Source: VRUE01 sp963780815 (GTDB taxonomy: Bacteria > Actinomycetota > Thermoleophilia > Solirubrobacterales > 70-9). From it: a DNA stretch of 64,000 bases. A program made the translations under genes and the position numbers. Each line of letters opens with the position of its first letter. Positions within the stretch are counted from its first letter, which is position 1. The notes beneath the pieces are model-generated. The model did not search any database. It saw only the letters and a program-made list of their open reading frames with translations, and was not told where the DNA came from. Location of the stretch: contig CAWADG010000005.1 of NCBI GenBank assembly GCA_963780815.1, positions 248,001-312,000 on the forward strand, in the 5' to 3' direction. Shown piece after piece: positions 33,571-41,279 of this stretch.

Positions 33571-34434
33571 ATGGTCTCCGTCGCCCAGAGCAACGCCGAG
33601 GCGGCCGAAGCCTGGAGCGGCTCGCTGTTCGAGACCTTCGTCAGGTTTCGCGAGCTCGCGACGCGTGGGCTCGGCGCCCACGGCGAGGCCGCGATGGGGG
33701 CTCATCCGCCCGGGGAGGGCGATCGCGTGATCGACCTCGGGTGCGGTTTCGGCGACACGACCCGGCGGCTGGCGACCCTGGTCGGACCCGGCGGCAGCGC
33801 CCTCGGGGTCGACGTCTCCGAGCCATTCGTCGAGGTCGCCCGCAGGGACGCCGAGGAGGCCGGCTCCGAGAACGTCCGCTTCGCCGTCGCCGACGTCCAG
33901 GTCGCCGATCTCGGGGAGACGTTCGACTACGCCTTCTCGCGGATGGGAATCATGTTCTTCGCCAACCCGGTCCACGCTCTCAGAAACGTCCGCGAATCGC
34001 TCGCCCCGGGTGGGAGGCTTTGCGCGGTCGTCTGGCGCCGCAAGCTCGACAACATCTGGGTCAGCCGAGCCGAGGAAGTGGTCGACGGTTTCCTCGACCA
34101 CCCCGAGGAGACCGACGAGCCGACCTGCGGACCGGGCCCGTTCTCGATGGCCGGCGCCGACACGGTCAGCGACCAGCTCAAGTTCGCCGGGTTCGAGGAG
34201 ATCACCCTGCAGCGCTGCGACATCCCGATCAAGATCGGCAACGACCTCGACCAGGCGGTCGAGTTCAACATGGCGCTGGGGCCGGCCGGCGAGGTGCTGC
34301 GCCTCTGGGAAGACCGGATCGACGAGATCAGGCCGAAGATCGCGGCCGAGCTGCGCGAGGCGCTCGCCGAGTTCGACGGCCCCGACGGCGTCGTCGCCCC
34401 GGCCTCGACGTGGATCATCGGCGCCAGGGCATAA
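33571..34434 (+). CDS. Class I SAM-dependent methyltransferase
   Basis: The 287-residue protein has the SAM-binding motif VIDLGCGFGDTTRRLATLVG (about 53-72), the acidic loop GVDVSEPFVEVARRDAEEAG, and post-motifs FAVADVQVADLGETFDYAFS and LRNVRESLAPGGRLCAVVW. This is the layout of the Methyltransf_11/25 type. A C-terminal extension of about 100 residues resembles that of small-molecule methyltransferases. The substrate is unknown. It starts with an ATG at 33571 shortly after the SnoaL-like gene and ends nine bases before the prfB ATG. Confidence 0.83.
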   Translation: MVSVAQSNAEAAEAWSGSLFETFVRFRELATRGLGAHGEAAMGAHPPGEGDRVIDLGCGFGDTTRRLATLVGPGGSALGVDVSEPFVEVARRDAEEAGSENVRFAVADVQVADLGETFDYAFSRMGIMFFANPVHALRNVRESLAPGGRLCAVVWRRKLDNIWVSRAEEVVDGFLDHPEETDEPTCGPGPFSMAGADTVSDQLKFAGFEEITLQRCDIPIKIGNDLDQAVEFNMALGPAGEVLRLWEDRIDEIRPKIAAELREALAEFDGPDGVVAPASTWIIGARA

Positions 34435-34443
34435 CCTGTCGTC

Positions 34444-35578
34444 ATGGCTGACGCGGCGACGGAATCGGTACCGGCGCGGCTGGCCGCGATCCGCGGGCAG
34501 TTGAAGCTGCTCGCGGATTATCTTTGACCCCGCATCGCTCGAGGCCGAGGTCGAGCGGCTCGAGGCCGAGATGCAGCGGCCGGGATTCTGGGACGACCAG
34601 GAGGCTGCCGCCCGCACCAGCGCCGCCCACGCGAGCGCCGGGCGCAGGCTGACGGGGTTCCGCGGGCTCGAGGCCGACGTCGGCGACCTCGACGAGCTCT
34701 CGGAGATGGCGGCCGAAGACGAGGGCCTGGCCGAGGAGCTCTCGACCCAGCTCGCCTCGATCGAGGAGCGCCTCGCCGAGCTTGAAGAGGCGCGGCTGTT
34801 CAGCGGCGAGTACGACGCCGGTGACGCGGTCATCACAGTCCACGCCGGGGCGGGGGGGACCGACTCTCAGGACTGGGCCGAGATCCTGCTGCGGATGTAC
34901 CTCCGCTGGGCCGAGCGCCGCGGCTTCGAGGTCGAGATGAAGGAGGCGTCCCCGGGAGAGGAGGCGGGGCTGAAGTCGGCGACCTTCGTCGCCCGCGGCG
35001 AGAACGCCTACGGCCTCTTCGCCGCCGAGCGCGGCGTCCACCGCCTGGTCCGGATCTCCCCCTTCGACTCCTCGGCCCGCCGCCACACGAGCTTCGCCCA
35101 GGTCGACGTCGGGCCGATGGTCGACCAGGACGTCGCGGTCGAGATCGACGACACCGACCTCCGCGTCGACACCTACCGGGCCTCCGGGGCGGGCGGCCAG
35201 CACGTCAACAAGACCGACTCGGCGGTCCGGATCACGCACATCCCGAGTGGGATCGTCGTCCAGTGCCAGAACGAGCGCTCGCAGACCCAGAACAAGGCGG
35301 TGGCGATGCAGCTCCTGCGCTCGAAGCTGCTCGAGCTCGAGGAGCGCAAACGCGCCGAACGGCTCGCGAAGGAGCGCGGCGAGGTCAAAGACGTCGCCTG
35401 GGGGTCCCAGATCCGCAGCTACTTCCTCCACCCCGACCAACGGGTGAAGGACCACCGCACCGGCCACGAGGCGGGCGACGCCGAGCGCGTCCTCGACGGC
35501 GACATCGACGACTTCATCCGCGACTACCTGAACAAGACCGCCGCCTCGGCGGCGGGCTCTCCGGGCGGTCAGGGTTGA
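34444..35578 (+). CDS. prfB: Peptide chain release factor 2 (RF2), needs a programmed +1 frameshift
   Basis: RF2 reads UAA and UGA. Translation from the ATG at 34444 gives 27 residues and meets an in-frame TGA at 34525-34527, in the context TATCTTTGAC, the classical RF2 autoregulatory site. A +1 slip on CTT resumes with D-P-A-S at 34526 and gives about 377 residues in all. RF2 hallmarks are the SPF codon tripeptide (VRISPFDSSARR) and the catalytic GGQ (SGAGGQHVNKTDSAVR). The upstream Shine-Dalgarno-like stimulator is weak (GCGGA, where E. coli has AGGGGG). This is a regulated gene, not a broken one. Confidence 0.95.
34522..34528 (+). promoter_or_regulatory. prfB programmed +1 frameshift site
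   Basis: CTT TGA C: the ribosome pauses at the poorly terminated TGA followed by C, and the peptidyl-tRNA on CTT slips one base forward to TTT, resuming at GAC. When RF2 is scarce, more ribosomes slip and more RF2 is made. The heptamer is identical to that of E. coli prfB, but the spacing element GCGGA is weaker. Confidence 0.9.
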
Positions 35579-36228
35579 GCGAACCGCTGCGGTTCCTCGA
35601 GCGTCCGGCGGCAGGGGAGCCGCGCGGGCTGCTCGTCCTCCACCACGGCCGTGGCACCGACGCGCCCGACCTTCTCGGCCTCGCCGACCTGCTCGACCCC
35701 CGGCAGGCGCTCCACGTCGCCGCGCCGCGGGCGCCGCTCGCCCTGCCGGGGTCGCCGGGCTTCCACTGGTACGTCGTGCCACGAGTCGGCTACCCGGACC
35801 ACGACACCTTCCACGCCGCCCGCGCCGCGCTTTCCGAGCTCCACGACCGGATCTGGGAGCAGACCGGCCTCGGCCCTGAGGCGACGGTCCTCGGCGGGTT
35901 CTCGATGGGCACGGTGATGAGCTACGCGATGGGGCTCGGAGCCGACCGCCCCGCGGTGGCAGGCCTGCTCGCCTTCAGCGGCTTCATCCCGGTCGTCGAC
36001 GGCTGGGAGCCCCGACTCGAGGACCGGACGAGCACCCGGGTCTTCATCGCCCATGGCGAGAACGACCCCGTGATCGGGGTCGAGTTCGGCCGCCGTGCCT
36101 GGCACCTGATCGAGGGCGGCGGCCTCGACGTCTCCTACCACGAGTCCGCGGTCGGGCACCAGATCGATCCCGCGCACATCCCGCTCGCCTCCGAGTGGCT
36201 GGGCGAGACGATTCCGACCCCGGCCTGA
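35575..36228 (+). CDS. Alpha/beta-hydrolase of the phospholipase/carboxylesterase type
   Basis: The 217-residue protein has the esterase layout: an early LLVLHHGRGTD oxyanion strand, the nucleophile elbow GGFSMGTVMSYA (Ser about 112), the acid HGENDPVI (Asp about 164) and the base VGHQID (His about 195). This subgroup includes YpfH- and lysophospholipase/carboxylesterase-like enzymes acting on short acyl esters. The TTG at 35575 overlaps the prfB stop as TTGA, so the two are translationally coupled. The function with respect to prfB is unknown. Confidence 0.83.
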   Translation: MSEPLRFLERPAAGEPRGLLVLHHGRGTDAPDLLGLADLLDPRQALHVAAPRAPLALPGSPGFHWYVVPRVGYPDHDTFHAARAALSELHDRIWEQTGLGPEATVLGGFSMGTVMSYAMGLGADRPAVAGLLAFSGFIPVVDGWEPRLEDRTSTRVFIAHGENDPVIGVEFGRRAWHLIEGGGLDVSYHESAVGHQIDPAHIPLASEWLGETIPTPA

Positions 36229-36232
36229 GCCG

Positions 36233-36871
36233 CTACCTGGCGGGGTCGGAGACCGGTTCCGACTGGAGCCAGACCGACTGCCCGTGGGCGGTCCGCTTCA
36301 GAGAGAGGCGGTGGGTGAGGTACTGCCGGCAGTAGCCGGGCGCCGAGGGGATGTCGAGGGTGAAGAGGAAATCGCTCGCGCCGCGGGTCCGATCCATCTC
36401 CCCCTCGCCGAGGGTCTGGTGGAGCCGGACCACGCCGCTGCGGCCGAGGTGGCGCTTGACGACGCCGAGGTTGACCGAGCCGCCGCCGCCGCGAAGCTCG
36501 AAGTCGAGGTAGGCCCTGGTCGGGGCCACGGTCGTGTAGCGGATGACGAACCGCAGTTGGTTACGCACCGGCCGGGAGACGACTCGGGCCCGCGCCGTCT
36601 GCAGCACGCACTCTTCGGGCGGAAGCGGGCCGTCTTCGGATTCTTCTTCTTCCGCCACGCATTCGAATTCCCCTTCTTCGGCTTCTTCGCATTCTTCTTC
36701 GAACACCGGTTCTGCGACCGATTCCGGGGTTGGGATTTCGACCGCCGGCGCGGCAGCGGCCTTGGCCGCGCCGAGGAGGGCGATCAGGAGGATCGGGGTG
36801 GCGATCGAGACGAGCCAGGCGAGACTGGTCAGGCTCATCTCGCGGAACGGGTTGGCGGGTCGGTGCCTCAT
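36233..36871 (-). CDS. Exported or membrane-anchored protein of unknown function, acidic Cys-containing linker
   Basis: I do not recognise this family. The 212-residue protein has one hydrophobic helix (about 17-40, LAWLVSIATPILLIALLGAA). A very acidic stretch follows (about 45-85), mostly glutamate with four cysteines, coded with many GAA. The rest is a beta-rich domain (RVVSRPVRNQLRFVIRY, then AYLDFELRGG and SVNLGVVKRHLG) with one more cysteine pair region near the end. The helix followed by a soluble domain suggests an extracytoplasmic position. It is convergent with the esterase gene (4 bp between the stops) and lies before ogt on the same strand. Confidence 0.5.
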   Translation of the reverse strand: MRHRPANPFREMSLTSLAWLVSIATPILLIALLGAAKAAAAPAVEIPTPESVAEPVFEEECEEAEEGEFECVAEEEESEDGPLPPEECVLQTARARVVSRPVRNQLRFVIRYTTVAPTRAYLDFELRGGGGSVNLGVVKRHLGRSGVVRLHQTLGEGEMDRTRGASDFLFTLDIPSAPGYCRQYLTHRLSLKRTAHGQSVWLQSEPVSDPAR

Positions 36872-36904
36872 TCGCCCCTGTCATCGACCCCATCTGCTGC
36901 CTGC

Positions 36905-37471
36905 TCAAGTCAAGGTTTGGTCAAGCGCTCCCTCAAGCTCGAGCAGGGCCCGCTTCATCGGCAGTCCGCCGCCGTAGCCGCCGAGGCCGCCGCCGGTGCG
37001 GAGGACGCGGTGGCAGGGGACGACGATCGGGATCGGGTTTGAGCCGCAGGCGGACCCGGCCGCCCGGACCGCGCGCTCGTTGCCGGCGCTGGCGGCCACC
37101 TGCATGTAGCTGCGGGTCCTGCCGTAGGGGATGCGGTTGATCGCCCGCAGCGCGCGGCGGCGGAAGTCGTGGCTGAGGCGCCAGTCGAGCGGCAGGTCGA
37201 ACTCGGTCAGGCGCCCCTCGAAATAGAGGTCGAGCTCGCGCCGGGCCTCCTCGAGCTGATCGGGGGCCTCGAGGACCCGCGGGGAGATGCGGGCGGCGAG
37301 GTCCTCGAGGAGCTCGTCCGGCTCCTGCTCGGGCAGCCCGACCCGGACCAGCCCGCGCGGGGTCCTGGCGAGCAGCAGCTCGCCGAACGGCGAGTCGGTG
37401 CTCGCGTAGGCGACGTCGAGGAGCCCCTCCTCGGCGGCCCGCTCGGAGAACCTCTTCAGCTCGGCCTTCAT
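36905..37471 (-). CDS. ogt: Methylated-DNA-protein cysteine methyltransferase
   Basis: The suicide enzyme removes alkyl groups from O6-guanine in DNA by transfer to its own cysteine. The 188-residue protein has the N-terminal substrate-like fold, then FRRRALRAINRIPYGRTRSY (helix-turn-helix and arginine finger). The active site is NPIPIVVPCHRVLRTGGGLG, with Cys in PCHRV. The ATG at 37471 has GAAAGGAGCTGTC in front and overlaps the stop of an ECF sigma factor gene by four bases, so the two are translationally coupled. A longer start at 37537 is not supported. Confidence 0.93.
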   Translation of the reverse strand: MKAELKRFSERAAEEGLLDVAYASTDSPFGELLLARTPRGLVRVGLPEQEPDELLEDLAARISPRVLEAPDQLEEARRELDLYFEGRLTEFDLPLDWRLSHDFRRRALRAINRIPYGRTRSYMQVAASAGNERAVRAAGSACGSNPIPIVVPCHRVLRTGGGLGGYGGGLPMKRALLELEGALDQTLT

Positions 37472-37938
37472 GACAGCTCCTTTCTCAATCGTTTGATCCC
37501 CTCGTGGAGGCTCCGCCGCGCGGCCTCGGGCGAGCACCCGAGAGCGGCGGCGATCTCGGAGTGGGGGAGGTCGGCTCCGAACCGCAGGGTCACGGCGGCG
37601 CGCTGCTTCGGGGGCAGCGCCCCGACCTCATCCCAGATCTCCCCCCCGAGCTCGGGCTCGGGGTCGTTCGCCGCGACCGCGACGGGCTCGGCGACCGGCA
37701 GCGGCCGGCGGCCGTTGGCACGGTGGTGGTCGATCGCCTTGCGGTGGGCGATCGTCAGCAGCCAGCCGCGCAGGTTTCCAGCGTCGCGCAGCTTGGGGTA
37801 GGCGCGTAGCGCCGCCAGGAAGGTCTCCTGGAAGCAATCCTCGGCATCGGCGCCGCCGACGGCCCCGCGCAGGGTCGCCATCACGACCCCCGCGTGCTCA
37901 TCGATCAGTGCCTGGAACGGTGGGAGGCGGGTCACCAC
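37468..37938 (-). CDS. ECF-type RNA polymerase sigma factor
   Basis: The 156-residue protein has sigma region 2 (about 10-75: DAEDCFQETFLAALRAYP and NLRGWLLTIAHRKAIDHHR) and region 4 (about 100-155: LPPKQRAAVTLRFGADLPHSEIAAALGCSPEAARRSLHEGI). It has no extra C-terminal regulatory domain, and no anti-sigma gene is adjacent. Instead the coupled downstream gene is ogt, so the regulon likely includes alkylation repair; that link is inference. The GTG at 37938 is the start; one codon later is another GTG. It is divergent from nadC with a 74-bp gap. Confidence 0.88.
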   Translation of the reverse strand: MVTRLPPFQALIDEHAGVVMATLRGAVGGADAEDCFQETFLAALRAYPKLRDAGNLRGWLLTIAHRKAIDHHRANGRRPLPVAEPVAVAANDPEPELGGEIWDEVGALPPKQRAAVTLRFGADLPHSEIAAALGCSPEAARRSLHEGIKRLRKELS

Positions 37939-38012
37939 ACCGATTAAACGCTGCTGCGGGCGTGAACGTGAGGCGCGAACGCAGTTCGCGGTTACGAACT
38001 AGGCTCCGGCCG

Positions 38013-38858
38013 ATGGTGGGTGAGGACGCAGACCAGCTCTCAACCGTGGTCGGCCGGGCGCTCGCCGAGGACCTCGGGCCCGGCGATGTGACGACCGCGG
38101 CGACCGTCCCCGACGGCGCCCGGGCCAGGGCCAGGATCTTCCAGAAGCAGCCAGGGGTCCTCTTCGGCCTTGCGGCCGTCGCCGAGACGATGCGCCAGTG
38201 CGGGGTCGAATCGGTCGACAACCTCATCGTCGAGGGCCAGTGGCGCGACGCGGTCCCGGCGGAGATCGCGCTCGCGGCCGGCCCCGCCGCCGGTCTCCTC
38301 GCCGCGGAGAGGACAGCGCTCAACTTCCTCGGCCACCTGTCGGGGGTCGCGACGCTCACCGCCCGCTTCGTCGAGGCGGTCGCGGGGACCGGGGTGCGAA
38401 TCCTCGACACCCGCAAGACGACCCCCGGTCTGCGCCGGCTGGAGCGGGAAGCGGTCGCGGCTGGCGGCGGCGTCAACCATCGTTTCGGGCTGTTCGACGC
38501 GATCCTGATCAAGGAGAACCATGTCGCCCTCGCCGGTGGGCTCGCCGAGGCGGTTGGCGCCGCCCGCGCCGCCAGGCCCGATCTCGCGATCGAGGTCGAG
38601 TGCCGCGACCTCGAGGAGGTGGAGGCCGCCCTGCACGCCGGCGCCGACCGGCTACTGCTCGACAACATGGGCACCGATGCCCTGCGCGGGGCGGTCGCGG
38701 CGCGGGGCGGCTCCGGGCCGGAGCTCGAGGCCTCCGGCGGCGTCGACCTTCAGACCGTGCGCGAGGTCGCCGAGACCGGGGTCGACCTGATCTCGGTCGG
38801 GGCGCTGACGCACTCGGCGCCGCGGCTCGACCTCAGCATGCTGATCGAGCCGCTCTAG
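38013..38858 (+). CDS. nadC: Nicotinate-nucleotide pyrophosphorylase (quinolinate phosphoribosyltransferase)
   Basis: The enzyme converts quinolinate and PRPP to nicotinate mononucleotide in NAD synthesis. The 281-residue protein has ALAEDLGPGDVTTAATV at the start, AERTALNFLGHLSGVATLT, ILDTRKTTPGLRRLE with substrate-binding Arg and Lys, GGGVNHRFGLFDAILIKENH, LLLDNM and EASGGV. All are family signatures. The ATG at 38013 matches the family length. nadA lies 1.4 kb away on the same strand, interrupted by two minus-strand genes; nadB is not in the window. Confidence 0.95.
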   Translation: MVGEDADQLSTVVGRALAEDLGPGDVTTAATVPDGARARARIFQKQPGVLFGLAAVAETMRQCGVESVDNLIVEGQWRDAVPAEIALAAGPAAGLLAAERTALNFLGHLSGVATLTARFVEAVAGTGVRILDTRKTTPGLRRLEREAVAAGGGVNHRFGLFDAILIKENHVALAGGLAEAVGAARAARPDLAIEVECRDLEEVEAALHAGADRLLLDNMGTDALRGAVAARGGSGPELEASGGVDLQTVREVAETGVDLISVGALTHSAPRLDLSMLIEPL

Positions 38859-38861
38859 AGG

Positions 38862-39194
38862 TCAGCGCTGGACGACCAGCGTCAGCTTCATGTCCTTCGG
38901 GTGGACCGTGCAGATCAACTTGTAGACACCCGCCTTGCTGAAGGTCTTGGCGAAGTTGATGCCGTTGCTCTTGGTCGTCGGCGAGATGAAGCTGCCGCCC
39001 GGCCCCGACTTCTTGAAGACGTTGTGCTTGTGCTTGCCGGTCCAGTCGAACTTGACCTTGGTGCCGACGCTGACCGTCTTGCTCGAGGGCGAGTAGAAGT
39101 TGTCGCCGATCGTGATCGTCGCCGCCGATGCCAGCGCGGGAATCGCCAGCAGCGCGGCGATCGCGATCAGGGGGACGATTGTGAGCTTCCGCAT
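38862..39194 (-). CDS. Secreted plastocyanin-like cupredoxin
   Basis: The 110-residue protein has a signal peptide (1-24, ending ALASA) and a single cupredoxin domain. Predicted type-1 copper ligands are a histidine in KHKHNVFKK, then the cluster C-T-V-H-P-K-D-M near residues 96-103 (Cys, His, Met). FISPTTKSNGINFAKTFSKA is the strand before the site. It probably moves electrons in the cell envelope or binds copper. It stands alone, convergent with nadC and tandem with the glycosylase gene. Confidence 0.85.
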   Translation of the reverse strand: MRKLTIVPLIAIAALLAIPALASAATITIGDNFYSPSSKTVSVGTKVKFDWTGKHKHNVFKKSGPGGSFISPTTKSNGINFAKTFSKAGVYKLICTVHPKDMKLTLVVQR

Positions 39195-39253
39195 CCAGGC
39201 CTCCTCGTAGTCGGTGCAGGTATTACGCGGCTTCCTCGCCGAAGGTTCAACTC

Positions 39254-40099
39254 CTACTTGAGCAACCGCGACAGCCGTCTGTCCTTGAGGATGCGGCCGC
39301 CGGTCTGCTCGGCCGGGCAGTAGTTGGTCTGGTGCTCGGAGAAGAAGACCGCCTCGATCGTCGCTCCGCAGCGTGGGCAGGGCTCGCCCTCGCGCCTGTG
39401 GACCCTGAGCGGCATCGGCAGCTTGTCGGGGAGGTCGGCGCCGATCACCTCCTCGTAGTGGTCGATCGCGGCGCCGAGGACACCGAGCGCCCCGTGCAGG
39501 CGGCCGATCTCGTCGGGGTCGAGCTCGGAGCCTTGCTTGAACGGCGAGAGCCGCGCCTCCCAGAGGATCTCGTCGACCCAGGAGCGCCCGATTCCGGCGA
39601 TGTCGCGTTGGTGGCGCAGGAGCGGATGAAGGTGGCGGGGCTGGTCGATCAGCTCGGCGAACTCCTCGAGCGGGGGGCGCGGCCACGCCTCGGGACCGAG
39701 CGTCGCGACCGCCTCGTCCTCCTCGACCGCGTCGGCCGCGAGCAGCTTCGCCCAGGCCCGCTGCCTGGTTCCGAGCTCGCGCAGCCGCAGCTCACGGCCG
39801 TCGGCGAGCCTGACCAGGATCCGGGCGGCCCGGTCCTTCATCGAGGCTCGCTTCTCCGACACCCGCAGCCGCCCGGCGGACATCAGGTGAATCAGGAGCG
39901 CCAGGTCGCCGAACTCGACGACCGGCATCTTCCCGATCCGGCGCACGCCGGTGACGCTCCTCCCGGCCAGCTGCTCGAGCGGCGGGTCGAACGTCTTCAT
40001 CACGTTCATTCCCGGCGCCAGCACCGACTCGACCTCCGCTCCGGCCACGGCGGCGTCCAGGCGCCTTGCCGTGATCTCGACCTCGGGCAGCTCAGGCAT
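39254..40099 (-). CDS. Fpg/Nei family DNA glycosylase with an atypical zinc finger
   Basis: The family excises oxidised bases using the N-terminal proline. The 281-residue protein starts MPELPEVEI with P2 and E3 in place, and has the beta-hairpin lysine (VRRIGKMPVVEF) and the helix-two-turn-helix region (about 160-185). The helical region has GIGRSWVDEILW, where most Fpg have GIGNIYADE. The zinc finger is CPRCGATIEAVFF and then NYCPAEQTGG. The fourth zinc cysteine is replaced by glutamate and the usual GRST loop is altered. It is either a divergent Fpg or another Nei-like subfamily. Specificity is uncertain. Confidence 0.82.
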   Translation of the reverse strand: MPELPEVEITARRLDAAVAGAEVESVLAPGMNVMKTFDPPLEQLAGRSVTGVRRIGKMPVVEFGDLALLIHLMSAGRLRVSEKRASMKDRAARILVRLADGRELRLRELGTRQRAWAKLLAADAVEEDEAVATLGPEAWPRPPLEEFAELIDQPRHLHPLLRHQRDIAGIGRSWVDEILWEARLSPFKQGSELDPDEIGRLHGALGVLGAAIDHYEEVIGADLPDKLPMPLRVHRREGEPCPRCGATIEAVFFSEHQTNYCPAEQTGGRILKDRRLSRLLK

Positions 40100-40216
40100 G
40101 CTCCCCAGTCTGGCGGGTAGATAAACTGTCAGCAGTTCATTCGACTGGTCTGAGGCTCAAGCCATGCCAGCGAACATAAGACCAGCCGGCCCCTGGGGGG
40201 CCGACCGAGGCAATCA

Positions 40217-41230
40217 ATGAGAGAGCTACCGACGATCAACGAACCGGTGCCGATGCTTGACCTCGCCCCCGAGGAGATCGAGCGGCTCTCAGACGAGGTC
40301 CGGGCGCTGGCCGAGGAGCGAGACGCCGTGATCCTCGCCCACAACTACCAGGTGCCGGAGATCCAGGACGTCGCCCACTACACCGGCGACTCGCTCGGCC
40401 TCTCGCGCCGGGCCGCGGCCGACGACGCGTCGACGATCGCCTTCTGCGGCGTTCATTTCATGGCCGAGACGGCCTCGATCCTCTCGCCGGAGAAGACGGT
40501 GCTGATCCCCGACCTCGACGCCGGCTGCTCGCTGGCCGACTCGATCACCGCCGAGGAACTGCGCGAGTGGAAGGCCAAGCACGGCCCCGACGCGGTCGTC
40601 GTCATGTACGTGAACACCTCGGCCGAGGTCAAGGCGGAGACCGACTACTGCTGCACCTCCTCCAATGCGGTCAAGGTCGTCGAGCACATCCTCCGCGAGC
40701 ACGGCCCCGAGACCGAGATCCTGTTCGGCCCCGACATGTGGCTCGGCGCCTACGTCGAGCGGGAGGTCGGCCGCTCGATGCACGTCTGGCCCGGCGAGTG
40801 CCACGTCCATGCCGGGATCCGGCCCGACGACATCGCCGAGCGCCGAGCCGCCCATCCCGGTGCCGAGTTCCTCGTCCATCCGGAGTGCGGCTGCGTCACC
40901 CAGGTGATGGAGTACGTCGCCGCCGGCGAAGTCGAGGAGGAGGGCGTTCATATGCTCTCGACCGGGCAGATGCTCGACTACGTCGAGCGGCACCCCGACG
41001 GCGAGTTCATCGTCGCCACCGAGAACGGGATGCTCCACGCGCTGCGCCAGGCGGCGCCGAACGTCAGCCTGGTCGAGGCCAACCGGATGGCCTACTGCAA
41101 GTACATGAAGATGATCACCCTGCCGAAGCTCCGCGACGCCCTGCGGGAGATGAAGTTCGAGGTCAGCGTCCCCGGGGAAATCGCCGAGCGTGCGCGGATT
41201 CCGATCGAGCGCATGGTCGCGATCGGTTAG
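40217..41230 (+). CDS. nadA: Quinolinate synthase
   Basis: The [4Fe-4S] enzyme condenses iminoaspartate with dihydroxyacetone phosphate to quinolinate. The 337-residue protein has DAVILAHNYQVPEIQDVAHY, STIAFCGVHFMAETASIL, DLDAGCSLADS, TDYCCTSSNAVKVV, GECHVHAGI and VHPECGCVTQVMEY, which hold the cluster cysteines. The ATG at 40217 follows GGCAATCA. The 118-bp divergent gap before it contains a 7-bp inverted repeat (CTGGTCT / AGACCAG) that might be an operator. nadB is not visible here. Confidence 0.95.
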   Translation: MRELPTINEPVPMLDLAPEEIERLSDEVRALAEERDAVILAHNYQVPEIQDVAHYTGDSLGLSRRAAADDASTIAFCGVHFMAETASILSPEKTVLIPDLDAGCSLADSITAEELREWKAKHGPDAVVVMYVNTSAEVKAETDYCCTSSNAVKVVEHILREHGPETEILFGPDMWLGAYVEREVGRSMHVWPGECHVHAGIRPDDIAERRAAHPGAEFLVHPECGCVTQVMEYVAAGEVEEEGVHMLSTGQMLDYVERHPDGEFIVATENGMLHALRQAAPNVSLVEANRMAYCKYMKMITLPKLRDALREMKFEVSVPGEIAERARIPIERMVAIG

Positions 41231-41279
41231 TGGCGGATAGAGTCCGGCCCGGCCTGAACGCAGGAAGAGCGCCAACTCC

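Noticed and set aside
40130..40216. Inverted repeat CTGGTCT / AGACCAG before nadA as a regulator site
   Set aside because: Seven bases with a long loop. It does not match a NAD-regulator site that I can recall, so it is mentioned only in the nadA entry.
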